Assembly (NCBI GenBank): GCA_963766175.1
Contig: CAVXZE010000004.1
Span: 62,001-126,000, forward strand
Source of the DNA: CAVXZE01 sp963766175
GTDB taxonomy: Bacteria; Myxococcota_A; UBA9160; UBA6930
Direction of reading: 5' to 3'
DNA length: 64,000 nucleotides
Position numbers and translations under genes: made by a program. Positions 25,359-33,837 of this stretch are shown here, piece by piece. The notes beneath the pieces are model-generated. The model had not been told where the DNA came from and made no database searches. It saw only the letters and a list, made by a program, of their open reading frames with translations. Numbering within the stretch: the stretch's first letter is position 1; every line of letters begins with the position of its first letter.

Positions 25359-26630
25359 ATGAACGAGTTCATGCTCGACGAAGGCGCACGGGGCGTTCAG
25401 CGCGAGGCGCGAGAAATGGTGAAGAACGAGGTCGATCCGGAGTATCTGCGCCGCATGGATCGGGACGAGATCCGCTACCCGCGGGAGCTCTATGAGCTCT
25501 ACGCGCGGCACAGGCTGATGGGGCTGCGGTTTCCCGAGAAATACGGGGGCCGGGGGATGGACTGGGCGGCGGAATGTGCGGCCATGGAGCCGATCGGCGC
25601 TCTGGGGATCGCCGCGGGCTGCTCCTTCGTGATGCCCTCCATCGTCGGCGAGGCCCTCAATACTTTCGGCACCGAGGAGCAGAAGCAGAGCTACCTGAAG
25701 CCCATGCTGGAGGGCCGGCTCGTGGCTGCCGAGGCGCTGACGGAGCCCCGGGGCGGATCCGACTTCTTCGGCGCCTCGAGCCGAGCCGAGGACAGGGGAG
25801 ACCATTTCCTGGTTCGCGGTGTGAAGCGATTCATCGTCGGCGCCGAGGGAGCCGACTTCTTTCTCGCCTACGTCCGGACCAACATGGCGGACGACGCGCC
25901 ACCTCATGAACGCATCAGCACCCTGATCATCGACCGTGGACCGGGCGTGGAGGTCAAGTACCTCTACGGCCTGATGGGAGCCCGCGGAGGGGGCACGGGC
26001 CGCGTCGTCTTCCGGGATGTCGAGGTGCCCAAGAGCAACCTCGTCGGCTCGCTTCACGGCGGGGCCGCGGTCTTCAGCCGAATGATGATTCCCGAACGCC
26101 TGTGCAGTGCAGCACCTTGCACGGGGGCAATGAAGGCCTGCCTGGATGTCGCCATGAACTACGCGGATCGCCGCAAGGCCTTCGGGCGCCCGATTCGGAG
26201 GTTTCAGGCGGTGAGCTTCATGATTGCCCAGGCCCAGGTCCTGCTCGATGCAAGCCGGGCGATGATCTACCAGGCCGCGCGCGCCGCCGACTCCGAGGCT
26301 CCCTCTGTCCGGCGCATCGTCTCGGAGACCAAGAAGTTCGTCACCGAGTCCGCATGGGACGCCGCCAACCTGGCCATGCAGATCACCGGTGGAATTGGCT
26401 ACACGGATGTGTATCCGATCGAGCGGGCGGTTCGCGATACGCGCCTGGCCCAGATCTGGACGGGCACGAACGAGATCATGAGCGCGATGATCCAGCACGA
26501 CCTCTACGACGAGTTCCGCGCCGAGCGGGGTCTCTATCGAGACTTCGAACGGGATGCCATGCACGCCGATGATTCGGAGAAGATCTTCGACGACGACGAC
26601 ATGTGGAGGGTCTACGACGCGGACGTCTGA
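25359..26630 (+). CDS. acyl-CoA dehydrogenase
   Basis: The 423-residue protein is a full-length acyl-CoA dehydrogenase: FAD/substrate region AEALTEPRGGSDF, the RKAFGRPIRRFQ helix, and QITGGIGYTDVYPIERAVRD near the end. The usual medium-chain catalytic Glu position reads IWTGTNE, but a glutamate is present in the alternative site PERLCSAAPCTG, as in isovaleryl- and long-chain-type enzymes. GGAGAGGAGA precedes the ATG. It converges on the molybdenum-hydroxylase operon with a two-base gap. Its substrate may be an alicyclic or branched acyl-CoA (inference from location). Confidence 0.88.
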   Translation: MNEFMLDEGARGVQREAREMVKNEVDPEYLRRMDRDEIRYPRELYELYARHRLMGLRFPEKYGGRGMDWAAECAAMEPIGALGIAAGCSFVMPSIVGEALNTFGTEEQKQSYLKPMLEGRLVAAEALTEPRGGSDFFGASSRAEDRGDHFLVRGVKRFIVGAEGADFFLAYVRTNMADDAPPHERISTLIIDRGPGVEVKYLYGLMGARGGGTGRVVFRDVEVPKSNLVGSLHGGAAVFSRMMIPERLCSAAPCTGAMKACLDVAMNYADRRKAFGRPIRRFQAVSFMIAQAQVLLDASRAMIYQAARAADSEAPSVRRIVSETKKFVTESAWDAANLAMQITGGIGYTDVYPIERAVRDTRLAQIWTGTNEIMSAMIQHDLYDEFRAERGLYRDFERDAMHADDSEKIFDDDDMWRVYDADV

Positions 26631-26632
26631 GG

Positions 26633-27607
26633 CTAGGCGCAGGCGAGGAGGGTTCTCTTCACCAGCGTCTTGGCGATCTGAACCATGTAGGCGTTGTGAG
26701 TCATCGGTCTGGCGGACGACACGGCAGCCGCACCCGCCGCTTCTGCGTTCTCCTCAGTCAGGCCCTTGCCCGCGATGCTCTCCTCGGCATCCTTCGACCG
26801 GTAGGGCTTGACATGGACCGCATTCAGGCAGATTCTGGCGGCGGCGACCTTGCCATCCGAGACAGTGACCCTGGCCGCACAGTTGACGATGGGGAAGTCG
26901 ATGGACTTCCTGAGAGCGACCTTGCTGAAGGCGCTCTCGGTGGCGCCGGGCGGTGTCGGTATCTGGATCTCGGTCACGATCTCGTCGCTCTCCAGGACGG
27001 TCGTCTTGCAGACGCCGACCGCGAAGAAGTCCTGGGCATCGACGGTTCGCCTCGAGGTCTTGATCCGGGCCTCCAACGCGATCAGTGCTGGCGCCGTATC
27101 ACTAGGGTGGACGGCGTAGCAGCCTTCTTCCACGGTTCCGCCGAATATCGAGTGATATCGGTTGTCCCCGTCGATGGCGTAGCACCTTCCGCCGCCTTTC
27201 TTGAGACAGGGGAATCTGTTGTCGGCGCTCCGGTAGTACCAGCACCGGATGTCCTGGCAGATATTCCCACCGAGGGTGCCCATCTCCCGCAGGTTTGGAG
27301 AAGCCGTTCTGCGCGCCGCTTCGGCGAGCGCGGAGTACCGACAGTTGATGATCGAGTGGTCGGCGATGTCCTGGAGCCGGGTCAGAGCGCCGATTCTCAG
27401 CGTTCCGCCCTCTTCCTCGATGAAATCCAGCCCAGGAATGGTCTTGATATTGACGATGGCCTCCGGATAGCGGGGCAGGATCCGCTCCTTCAGCTTGCCC
27501 AGCAGGTCCGTCCCTCCGGCGATGACGCAGGAGCCTTCCCCGTACCGAGCGAGGTGCGAGACCGCTTCTTCCACGGTCCGCGCGTCGATGTGCACGAATC
27601 TCTTCAC
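26633..27607 (-). CDS. molybdenum hydroxylase FAD subunit, HcrB-like with extra iron-sulfur loop
   Basis: The 324-residue protein is the medium (FAD) subunit of a xanthine-oxidase-family enzyme, with FAD motifs VIAGGTDLLG and MGTLGGNI. Right after the latter a cysteine-rich loop follows (ICQDIRC, RFPCLKKGGGRC, EEGC), as in 4-hydroxybenzoyl-CoA reductase beta, whose insertion holds an additional [4Fe-4S] cluster. Length equals that of HcrB. The GTG start at 27607 is preceded by GGAGAGACGG, 17 bases after the stop of the large subunit. It is the last gene of the seven-gene operon. Confidence 0.85.
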   Translation of the reverse strand: MKRFVHIDARTVEEAVSHLARYGEGSCVIAGGTDLLGKLKERILPRYPEAIVNIKTIPGLDFIEEEGGTLRIGALTRLQDIADHSIINCRYSALAEAARRTASPNLREMGTLGGNICQDIRCWYYRSADNRFPCLKKGGGRCYAIDGDNRYHSIFGGTVEEGCYAVHPSDTAPALIALEARIKTSRRTVDAQDFFAVGVCKTTVLESDEIVTEIQIPTPPGATESAFSKVALRKSIDFPIVNCAARVTVSDGKVAAARICLNAVHVKPYRSKDAEESIAGKGLTEENAEAAGAAAVSSARPMTHNAYMVQIAKTLVKRTLLACA

Positions 27608-27624
27608 CCGTCTCTCCGAGAACT

Positions 27625-30066
27625 CTAGACCTTTCCCAGCGCCTCCAGGACCTTGCCCGGCGTGATGGGATAATCGTCGACCCACACGCCGGTCGCGTTG
27701 TAGACGGCGGGCCCCAGCAGTGCCGGAACCACCGTGGCCACATCCTCCCCGATTCCTACCAGACCGTATGGTCCGTAGCCCATTTCGGTCTCCACCAGGA
27801 TGGTGTCGATGGGGCCAGCGTCGAGAATGGTGGCAATCTTGTAGTCGATCAGATTACCGTTCAGCATCACGCCGGTCACCGGGTCGTAGATGACCTCCTC
27901 GGTCTTCGCCCTTCCCACGCCCATGAACGTGCCGCCATACTGCTGTCCTTCACAAGAGCCGCGATTGATCACCTTGCCCACATCGTTCACATTGACCACC
28001 CTCGTCACCTCGATCTCACCCGTCTCCGTATCGACTTCGACCTCCATGAAATGGGCCTGCCTGCAGAAGCGGGGTCTCGGATGATGGGGACTGTAGGCTC
28101 CGGTCTGGCTGTGGTAGCCGAGCGCGAAAAGCGGTGCCGAGAAGGGCGTCCTCTCACCCAGGGCCTCGTGTGAGCTCAGAGGTCCCGCAGCGCCCGATGA
28201 CCCGACGAAGTCCGCCAGTGTCTTCTTTTTGGATGGGTCCGCCTTCAGGTAGATGACGCTGTCCTCGATGTCGAGGTCTCCCGGCCTGGCATCGGGGAAG
28301 GCCGGCGGAAAGCTGCCCCGCTGAGTCTTCGCGGTCGGGCTCGTGGCGGCCTCCAGGATCTGCTGCTTCAGAATCCTGGCGGCGTGCCGGATGGCGAATC
28401 CATTGACCGACATGTTGGTCGAGGAATCGGGCGTCATCCTGAAGAAGCCCGGATCGATCCGCGGGTTGTAGTGGACGTCTTCCAGGCGCAGCCCCAGCTC
28501 GTCGGCAGCGATCTGGCAGTAGGAGTTCTCGGCGTCGACGCCGTTGTCGCTGCCCATGCTGAGAATGCTCGCCGTGCCGTCGTTGCGCTCGATGCGGATC
28601 GCCATCTCACTCGATCCCGCCGAGTCGTCCCACTCGTGCGCCCAGGTAAAGGCCAGACCGTGCATTCTTCCGTTGGGGAGCCGCTTCGTCCCCGCGCGGT
28701 GCCATCGCTCGTCCCAGTCGATGGCGGCTTTGCCCTTCTCCACGCACTCCCGTAGACTGTCTCGGACCTCGAATCCCCGCTCCCGCTTCCGGGCGTCCAG
28801 CCAGCTCGTGTCATGGCCATGGGCGCCGTCGTTCCGGAGGGCCACCTCGGTGGGATCGAGGCCGAGCTCACCGGCCACGTGGTCGAAGATCAGGGTCTGG
28901 CTGTGTGTATTGGCGTTTTGTTCGCACCGCGTGGGAACATTGGGGCCCTTGTTGACCGCCACCACGAACAGCTTCCCGTAGATGTTGGGAATCCGGGTGT
29001 TCTCGACCAGGTGCTTGAGAAAATGGAACACCGGCCAGAGCTGATTGCTCAGAACCGCCGTCCCCTCCACCGCCGTGATCGTCCCGTCCCGTTTGGCGCC
29101 CACCTTGTAGCGATAGAACCCCTCGTCCATCTCCCCGCCGAAGAAATCCTCCCTTCGGGTGAAGGTCCACTTCACCGGCCTGGTGGTTCGCCTGGCCAGC
29201 ACGGCGGCGCAGTAGTGGCCCGCCATGTTCCAGCTCACCTGGCTCCATCCTCCGAAGCTCGCTCCCTGGTAGGGGCAGTGGATCTGGATCTTGTTCATGG
29301 GGATGCCGCCGAACCAGGAGGCGATCACGCGTTTCGCGATGTGCGGCCGCTGCTGCTTGACCCAGACCTCCGGGCAGTCCCCGTTCCACCGGAAGACTCC
29401 ACAGGGCCGCTCCGGCCCCGCCCAGGTGTGGAGGCGCCTTCTCGACTCGAACTCGACGACCGCGTCGGCCTCGGCGAAGCCCTGCTTCACGTCGCCCAGC
29501 TCGATCACGTCGAAGAGATCCGCGTTGTAGTGATTGCCGCTCGGCAACAGCTCGGGAGTCGCCAGGGGGGCATTCGGCTCCAGGGCCGCCTCGGAATCCA
29601 GTACGAAGGGGCGCTCCTCCCATACCACATCGATCAGCGTCAGGGCCTGCTCGGCAATCGCCTCGCTATCCGCCGCCACCGCTGCTCCCACCTCCTGCCC
29701 CTGGAAGCGCGCGAGGCTCGGGATCACCGGCTCCAGCGAGGGTTGGTGTCCCCCCAGATCTGCCGCCCTCGGCAGCTCTGGGTCGTCGTAGCGGAGGACA
29801 GCCCTGACGCCCGGCAGTGCCTCCGCCTTGCGCGTATTCATCCTCTTGATGGCGGCATGAGGATACGGCGAGGTGAGGAATCGCATGTAGAGCATCCCGG
29901 GCAGCTGGATGTCCATGGTGTACTGCGCGCTTCCACCGGCCTTCTGGATGCCGTCGATCCGACGCGGTACACGCTTTCCGACTTGCCTGTACTCCGGAAG
30001 CGGATGGGCATCGGCGCGGAGATTGTCGAACATCTCCTCCGTCTTCGTGGTCTCGTCACCGGACAT
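27625..30066 (-). CDS. molybdenum hydroxylase large (Mo-cofactor) subunit, HcrA/CoxL-like
   Basis: The 813-residue protein matches the molybdopterin-binding subunit of xanthine dehydrogenase-family enzymes: N-terminal domain (VPRRIDGIQKAGGSAQYT), the loop QGASFGGWSQ, a long Moco domain and the C-terminal catalytic Glu motif VGIGED. Together with the FAD and 2Fe-2S subunits it forms a three-chain enzyme that hydroxylates, or in the Hcr case reductively dehydroxylates, an aromatic or heterocyclic ring. Adjacent class I aryl-CoA reductase genes and the HcrB-type loop favour a CoA-thioester substrate. It sits between the other two subunits with gaps of 14 and 17 bases. Confidence 0.88.
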   Translation of the reverse strand: MSGDETTKTEEMFDNLRADAHPLPEYRQVGKRVPRRIDGIQKAGGSAQYTMDIQLPGMLYMRFLTSPYPHAAIKRMNTRKAEALPGVRAVLRYDDPELPRAADLGGHQPSLEPVIPSLARFQGQEVGAAVAADSEAIAEQALTLIDVVWEERPFVLDSEAALEPNAPLATPELLPSGNHYNADLFDVIELGDVKQGFAEADAVVEFESRRRLHTWAGPERPCGVFRWNGDCPEVWVKQQRPHIAKRVIASWFGGIPMNKIQIHCPYQGASFGGWSQVSWNMAGHYCAAVLARRTTRPVKWTFTRREDFFGGEMDEGFYRYKVGAKRDGTITAVEGTAVLSNQLWPVFHFLKHLVENTRIPNIYGKLFVVAVNKGPNVPTRCEQNANTHSQTLIFDHVAGELGLDPTEVALRNDGAHGHDTSWLDARKRERGFEVRDSLRECVEKGKAAIDWDERWHRAGTKRLPNGRMHGLAFTWAHEWDDSAGSSEMAIRIERNDGTASILSMGSDNGVDAENSYCQIAADELGLRLEDVHYNPRIDPGFFRMTPDSSTNMSVNGFAIRHAARILKQQILEAATSPTAKTQRGSFPPAFPDARPGDLDIEDSVIYLKADPSKKKTLADFVGSSGAAGPLSSHEALGERTPFSAPLFALGYHSQTGAYSPHHPRPRFCRQAHFMEVEVDTETGEIEVTRVVNVNDVGKVINRGSCEGQQYGGTFMGVGRAKTEEVIYDPVTGVMLNGNLIDYKIATILDAGPIDTILVETEMGYGPYGLVGIGEDVATVVPALLGPAVYNATGVWVDDYPITPGKVLEALGKV

Positions 30067-30080
30067 CCCGCTCTACCCCC

Positions 30081-30647
30081 TCACGGCTTCTCTGCAGCTT
30101 CCAGTATCGCCTTGGGATGCTGAGGATATGTGCCGCAGCGACACAGGTTGCCGGCCAGGGCCCGCTTGATCTCGTCTTCCGTAGGATTCGGATTCCTGTC
30201 CAGCAAGGCCTTGGCGGTGACGACGAATCCCGGCGTACAGTATCCGCACTGCATCGCGTGGTGCTCGGCGTACTTCTCGATCAGCAAAGGTCTGGCCCTG
30301 GCCACCTCCTCGACTGTCTCTACGCTCCGGCCACCGCACTCGATGGCCAGCGTCATACAGGAGAGAATCGGTCTTCCGTCCATGATGACCGTGCACGACC
30401 CGCAAGCTCCCCGATCGCAGAACATCTTGGCTCCGATGAGTCCCATCTTGTCGTGGATGAGGTCGTACAAGGTCCATTCCGGCTGGACCTGCACCTCGTA
30501 GACCTGTCCATTCACGGTCAAGGCGATCAGCCCGTCCGGTGTCGGGACGGGTTCGGCCTCGTGCTCGCCGAGGACGTGCCCCTTGAAGGCCTCGAAAGTC
30601 TCCCAGGTCGTCGAGCAATAGGGACACAGAAACACCGATTCCGACAT
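30081..30647 (-). CDS. 2Fe-2S small subunit of molybdenum hydroxylase with N-terminal C2H2 finger
   Basis: The 188-residue protein carries, after residue 35, the usual small-subunit domains: a plant-type [2Fe-2S] motif (CDRGACGSC, later C) and the helical [2Fe-2S] motif (CGYC...CRC). In front of this is an extra module, C8-x2-C11-x12-H24-x4-H29, a textbook C2H2 zinc-finger spacing with hydrophobic residues F18/F21. Family members are normally about 155-165 residues and start directly with the ferredoxin fold. The ATG overlaps the NuoF-like stop (ATGA), coupling the Mo enzyme to the NADH module. The finger may dock the enzyme to the Nuo-like subunits (inference). Confidence 0.88.
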   Translation of the reverse strand: MSESVFLCPYCSTTWETFEAFKGHVLGEHEAEPVPTPDGLIALTVNGQVYEVQVQPEWTLYDLIHDKMGLIGAKMFCDRGACGSCTVIMDGRPILSCMTLAIECGGRSVETVEEVARARPLLIEKYAEHHAMQCGYCTPGFVVTAKALLDRNPNPTEDEIKRALAGNLCRCGTYPQHPKAILEAAEKP

Positions 30648-31882
30648 CACGAAACCCTGCCTCCCGGGCGAGCCCGGAGAAAGATCGACTTCTCGATCCG
30701 GTCCTCGTACTCGCGTCGGAAATGCCGAAGCGAATCCTGCACGGGGACGGCGGCCCCCTGACCGAGACCACACAGCGAGGACAGCTTCATCACCTCCGAT
30801 AGATCCTCCAGCGAATCCAGATCCCGCTCCACGCCATCGCCCCGGCTGAGTCGGCCGAGGATTTCCACCATCGCTTCGGTTCCCTCCCGGCATGGCGTGC
30901 ACTTGCCACAGGACTCATCGGCGAGGAACTCGAGGTCCCGGTGGACGATGTCGATGACGTCCCGGCTCCGGTCGAATACGGTGACTCCACCCGAGCCCAG
31001 AACCGTCTCGAAGGAAAGCGGGGTATCGATCATCTCGGCGGGGACGATGGCTCCTCCAGCACCGCCTACCTGGACCATCTTGATTTCCCCGGCCCCGCAG
31101 AGGTCCACGACCAGCTCTTCGAGCCGACTCCCCATCACGAGCTCGTACACGCCCGGCCTCGCCACGTCGCCGCTTACCGAGAACACCTTGGTGCCCTTGC
31201 TCTGGGCCGTCCCCAGGCCGGCGAACCACTCGGCTCCCTTGGCGATGATCGGGGGGAGGTTCATCAGGGTTTCCACGTTGTTGATGATGGTCGGACATTC
31301 CCACAGCCCCTTGGCGGTGGGAAAGGGAGGCCTGAACCGGGCCTCTCCCCTCCGCCCCTCGAGGGAGTTCATCAGAGAAGACTCCTCGCCGCAGATGTAG
31401 GCGCCGGCGCCCTCGCGCACCTCCACCTCCAGGGGTTCCAGGAATCCCCTCTCTCTTGCCTGGCCGAGGGCGCCCATCAGCGAGTCGAGAAGGAAGTGAT
31501 ACTCGGCGCGTAGATACAGGTACGCTCGCCTGGCTCCGATGGCATGCGCGGCGATCGCAATGCCCTCGATCAGCGTAAACGGATCGCTCTCCAGGATGTA
31601 CCTGTCCTTGAAGGTGCCGACCTCCCCCTCGTCGGCGTTGCAGATCAGGTATCTCTCCTCGGCCTCGGCCCTTCTCACCATCTCCCATTTCAGACCGCAA
31701 TCGAATCCGGCGCCTCCGCGGCCTCTCAGCCCTGACGCTCTCACCGCCCCGATCACCTCTTCCGGCGTCATCGCGCTCCGGGCTTTCTCGAGAGCTTCGA
31801 ACCCACCGCGAGCCAGACAGGTCTCGATGTCGCGGGGATCGACGACTCCGCAATTCGCCAGGACCAGGCGCTGTTCCGGCAC
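30647..31882 (-). CDS. NuoF-like NADH/FMN/[4Fe-4S] subunit
   Basis: The 411-residue protein has the NADH/FMN site GLRGRGGAGF, the ICNADEGEVGTFKDR segment, YICGEESSLMNSLEG and the [4Fe-4S] motif CGKCTPCREG with a later Cys (SSLCGLG). It lacks the N-terminal thioredoxin-like domain and the C-terminal 2[4Fe-4S] ferredoxin domain seen in HydB/bifurcating subunits. It would exchange electrons between NAD(H) and iron-sulfur clusters. It lies between NuoE-like (19 bases upstream) and the Mo-enzyme small subunit (overlapping), so it probably links the Mo enzyme to NAD(H). Confidence 0.88.
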   Translation of the reverse strand: MPEQRLVLANCGVVDPRDIETCLARGGFEALEKARSAMTPEEVIGAVRASGLRGRGGAGFDCGLKWEMVRRAEAEERYLICNADEGEVGTFKDRYILESDPFTLIEGIAIAAHAIGARRAYLYLRAEYHFLLDSLMGALGQARERGFLEPLEVEVREGAGAYICGEESSLMNSLEGRRGEARFRPPFPTAKGLWECPTIINNVETLMNLPPIIAKGAEWFAGLGTAQSKGTKVFSVSGDVARPGVYELVMGSRLEELVVDLCGAGEIKMVQVGGAGGAIVPAEMIDTPLSFETVLGSGGVTVFDRSRDVIDIVHRDLEFLADESCGKCTPCREGTEAMVEILGRLSRGDGVERDLDSLEDLSEVMKLSSLCGLGQGAAVPVQDSLRHFRREYEDRIEKSIFLRARPGGRVS

Positions 31883-31901
31883 TGCTGCCCTCCTCGGAGG
31901 C

Positions 31902-32321
31902 CTATCGATACGACTTCAGGATCTGCGAGATCTTCCTCGGGGTCAGACCACCGTGGACATCGGCATTGACCAGCATCGCGGGGGCCGCGTCACAGGCGCC
32001 GATGCAGTTGGTCGACTCGAAGGAGAATCTGCCGTCTCTGGTGGTCTCACCGACTCCGATGCCTATCTCGTCCGCCACGGCTTCCACGATCATATCCGAG
32101 TGCTTCAGATAGCAGGGCACGCTTCGGCAGATCATGATGGTGTTTCGTCCCCGGGGCTCGGTAGAGAGAAACGAATAGAAGCTGGCCACCCCGAATACCT
32201 CACCGAGGGGAATGTCCAGGGACTGGGATATCTCCACCATCACCTCTCTGGGAAGATGCGCGTGCTCGGCGTGTGCGCGTTTCAAGGAGGTCAGCAGCTC
32301 TTCACGGTCTCCGCCCGGCAT
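31902..32321 (-). CDS. NuoE-like [2Fe-2S] subunit
   Basis: The 139-residue protein has the thioredoxin-like [2Fe-2S] fold of NuoE, with cysteines in CRSVPC (C-x4-C) and NCIGAC (C-x3-C) and the FGVASFYSFL segment. It supports the NuoF-like flavoprotein encoded next and carries electrons to or from NADH. Its ATG begins two bases beyond the NuoG-like stop, so the genes are translated as a unit. Length is that of short NuoE/HydC-type proteins. Confidence 0.88.
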   Translation of the reverse strand: MPGGDREELLTSLKRAHAEHAHLPREVMVEISQSLDIPLGEVFGVASFYSFLSTEPRGRNTIMICRSVPCYLKHSDMIVEAVADEIGIGVGETTRDGRFSFESTNCIGACDAAPAMLVNADVHGGLTPRKISQILKSYR

Positions 32322-32322
32322 C

Positions 32323-32982
32323 TCAGCCCACTCCGTCCCCGCGCTCGTCCAAGGGCCTGCTCAACGCACCCGTAGGGCAGTAGTCGACACAGACACCACA
32401 ATCCCGGCAGGCTTCCTCGACCAGGGGCTCGTCGAAACCGACGGAGATCTTGGATCGGATTCCTCGATAGGCGATTCCGAGCACGTTCTTCCCGGCGATC
32501 TCGTCACAGGCCCTGGTGCACTTGTAACACATGATGCATTTGGACAGATCACGACAGACGTATGGATTGGCGTCCTCGGCGGGAAAGTATCGCGGCCTTC
32601 TCATCTCGAATCTCGGCGGGCCGACTTCGAGGTCCGAAGCGAGCCTGTGGAGTCGACAGTTTCTGGCGTTCGTATCGCTGACGCAGGATCCGGTGTGCCC
32701 AGCCAGCAGCAGCTCCACGATCGCCCGTCGCGCCGCCAGGACCTTGCTGGAATGGGTATGGACCACCATTCCTTCGGCGACGGGGGTATGACACGAGCCC
32801 ACCAACGCCTTGGTCCCCTCGACCTCGACGACACAGACACGACACACGCCGGCGGGTGTCAGATCCGGGCTATGACACAGTGTCGGGATCTCCACGCCCT
32901 GCTGCTCGGCAGCCTGCAGGATGGTCAGGCCGTCGCCAGCGGATACTTCCTCGCCATTCAGGAGGATCTTCACGTCTTTCAC
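32323..32982 (-). CDS. NuoG-like N-terminal iron-sulfur protein
   Basis: The 219-residue protein has a NuoG-type [2Fe-2S] domain (CHSPDLTPAGVCRVC then C at VGSC) and a His/Cys cluster region. That region reads HTGSC-VSD-TNARNC, with Asp where the middle Cys of the usual H-x3-C-x2-C-x5-C site belongs. Two [4Fe-4S] motifs, CIMCYKCTRAC and CRDCGVCVDYC, follow. The large Mo-binding domain of true NuoG is absent. It is the electron-wire subunit expected between the NuoEF-like pair and a catalytic partner, here the Mo hydroxylase encoded downstream. It follows the thymidylate-synthase-like gene by six bases. Confidence 0.85.
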   Translation of the reverse strand: MKDVKILLNGEEVSAGDGLTILQAAEQQGVEIPTLCHSPDLTPAGVCRVCVVEVEGTKALVGSCHTPVAEGMVVHTHSSKVLAARRAIVELLLAGHTGSCVSDTNARNCRLHRLASDLEVGPPRFEMRRPRYFPAEDANPYVCRDLSKCIMCYKCTRACDEIAGKNVLGIAYRGIRSKISVGFDEPLVEEACRDCGVCVDYCPTGALSRPLDERGDGVG

Positions 32983-32988
32983 CGTCGA

Positions 32989-33837
32989 CTACCTGCCCAT
33001 CTTCGAGGCTTTGTCGAGAATCTGAGGTACGGCTTCCTCCATGATGTCCCTCACATCCTCGTAGCGGAAGGTTCTCTCCTCGAATGTCCGCTGCTCCAGA
33101 CCCCGGAGAAATCGGTTCTCGAACTCCCTGAAATACGAACCGTAGATGTGATAGCTGTCCGCCTGGTGAACATATCGCCCCAGCTTGATCTCCCGACCCG
33201 AAAGCTCGGAAATCCGGGCTGCAATCTTCTTCTGCAGCTGGATGAAGGCAAACATGTTCATCAAGGCCGCCTTGTAGGCATCGTTGGAGCGGAATCGGAT
33301 GTTGGTGTTCAGATACCATGCATCGTCGCCATGCAGCAGTCTGCACCAGATGCTCTGAAGACAGGCCGGGTCGTAGCAGTCGTTGTCTTCCCAGACCTTC
33401 CAGGTGATGGCTTGAGCACGCCGCGTGTGCGGTGTTGCCGCCAGCTTCTTCGCGAGCAACTCGATCTGGTCGAACCCCTCGGCGAGCTTGGGAATCGAGT
33501 AGCCGAACAGTCTCTGATGGTAGGTGTACTCCCATCGGGTATCGTCGGGATCCGCGACCGTATCGCGGACGCAATGGTCCTTGATGCCGTCGAGGACCTC
33601 CATGACGTACTCCTGGAGGTCCTCCAGCCCGCCGGGCATGTCCCGATGGATCATCGGCTCCGCCAGGGGGTTCCGGATCAGGAGGGTCATGGAGCAGTCC
33701 TTGCTCGGAGGATCGTCGGGCTTGTCGTACTCCGTCTTGATGTCGCAGCCTTCCCGATAGGCCTTGACCAGCGAGCGCTCCCAGGTCTCGGCCAGGCCCT
33801 CCCCTTCCACCATCAATACGGGGATGTTCCCTTCCAT
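32989..33837 (-). CDS. thymidylate-synthase-fold protein in the Nuo/Mo-hydroxylase operon
   Basis: The 282-residue protein contains the thymidylate synthase core. A catalytic-type Cys sits in DPACLQSIW (E. coli C146 region, PCH). The segment IRFRSND supplies the Arg, Ser and Asp of QRSCD, an Asn follows exactly eight residues after that Asp (ALMNM), and DSYHIYGS matches the His and Tyr of DTHLYSN. The hairpin between Cys and Arg is four residues longer than in E. coli. Family enzymes methylate or hydroxymethylate pyrimidine nucleotides with methylene-tetrahydrofolate. First position in a redox operon is unexplained. The ATG at 33837 has GGGAGAGAA upstream. Confidence 0.75.
   Translation of the reverse strand: MEGNIPVLMVEGEGLAETWERSLVKAYREGCDIKTEYDKPDDPPSKDCSMTLLIRNPLAEPMIHRDMPGGLEDLQEYVMEVLDGIKDHCVRDTVADPDDTRWEYTYHQRLFGYSIPKLAEGFDQIELLAKKLAATPHTRRAQAITWKVWEDNDCYDPACLQSIWCRLLHGDDAWYLNTNIRFRSNDAYKAALMNMFAFIQLQKKIAARISELSGREIKLGRYVHQADSYHIYGSYFREFENRFLRGLEQRTFEERTFRYEDVRDIMEEAVPQILDKASKMGR

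Noticed and set aside
26633..33837. Electron-bifurcating complex of the HydABC type
   Set aside because: The NuoF-like subunit lacks the C-terminal ferredoxin domain typical of bifurcating HydB/BfuB proteins, so bifurcation was not claimed.
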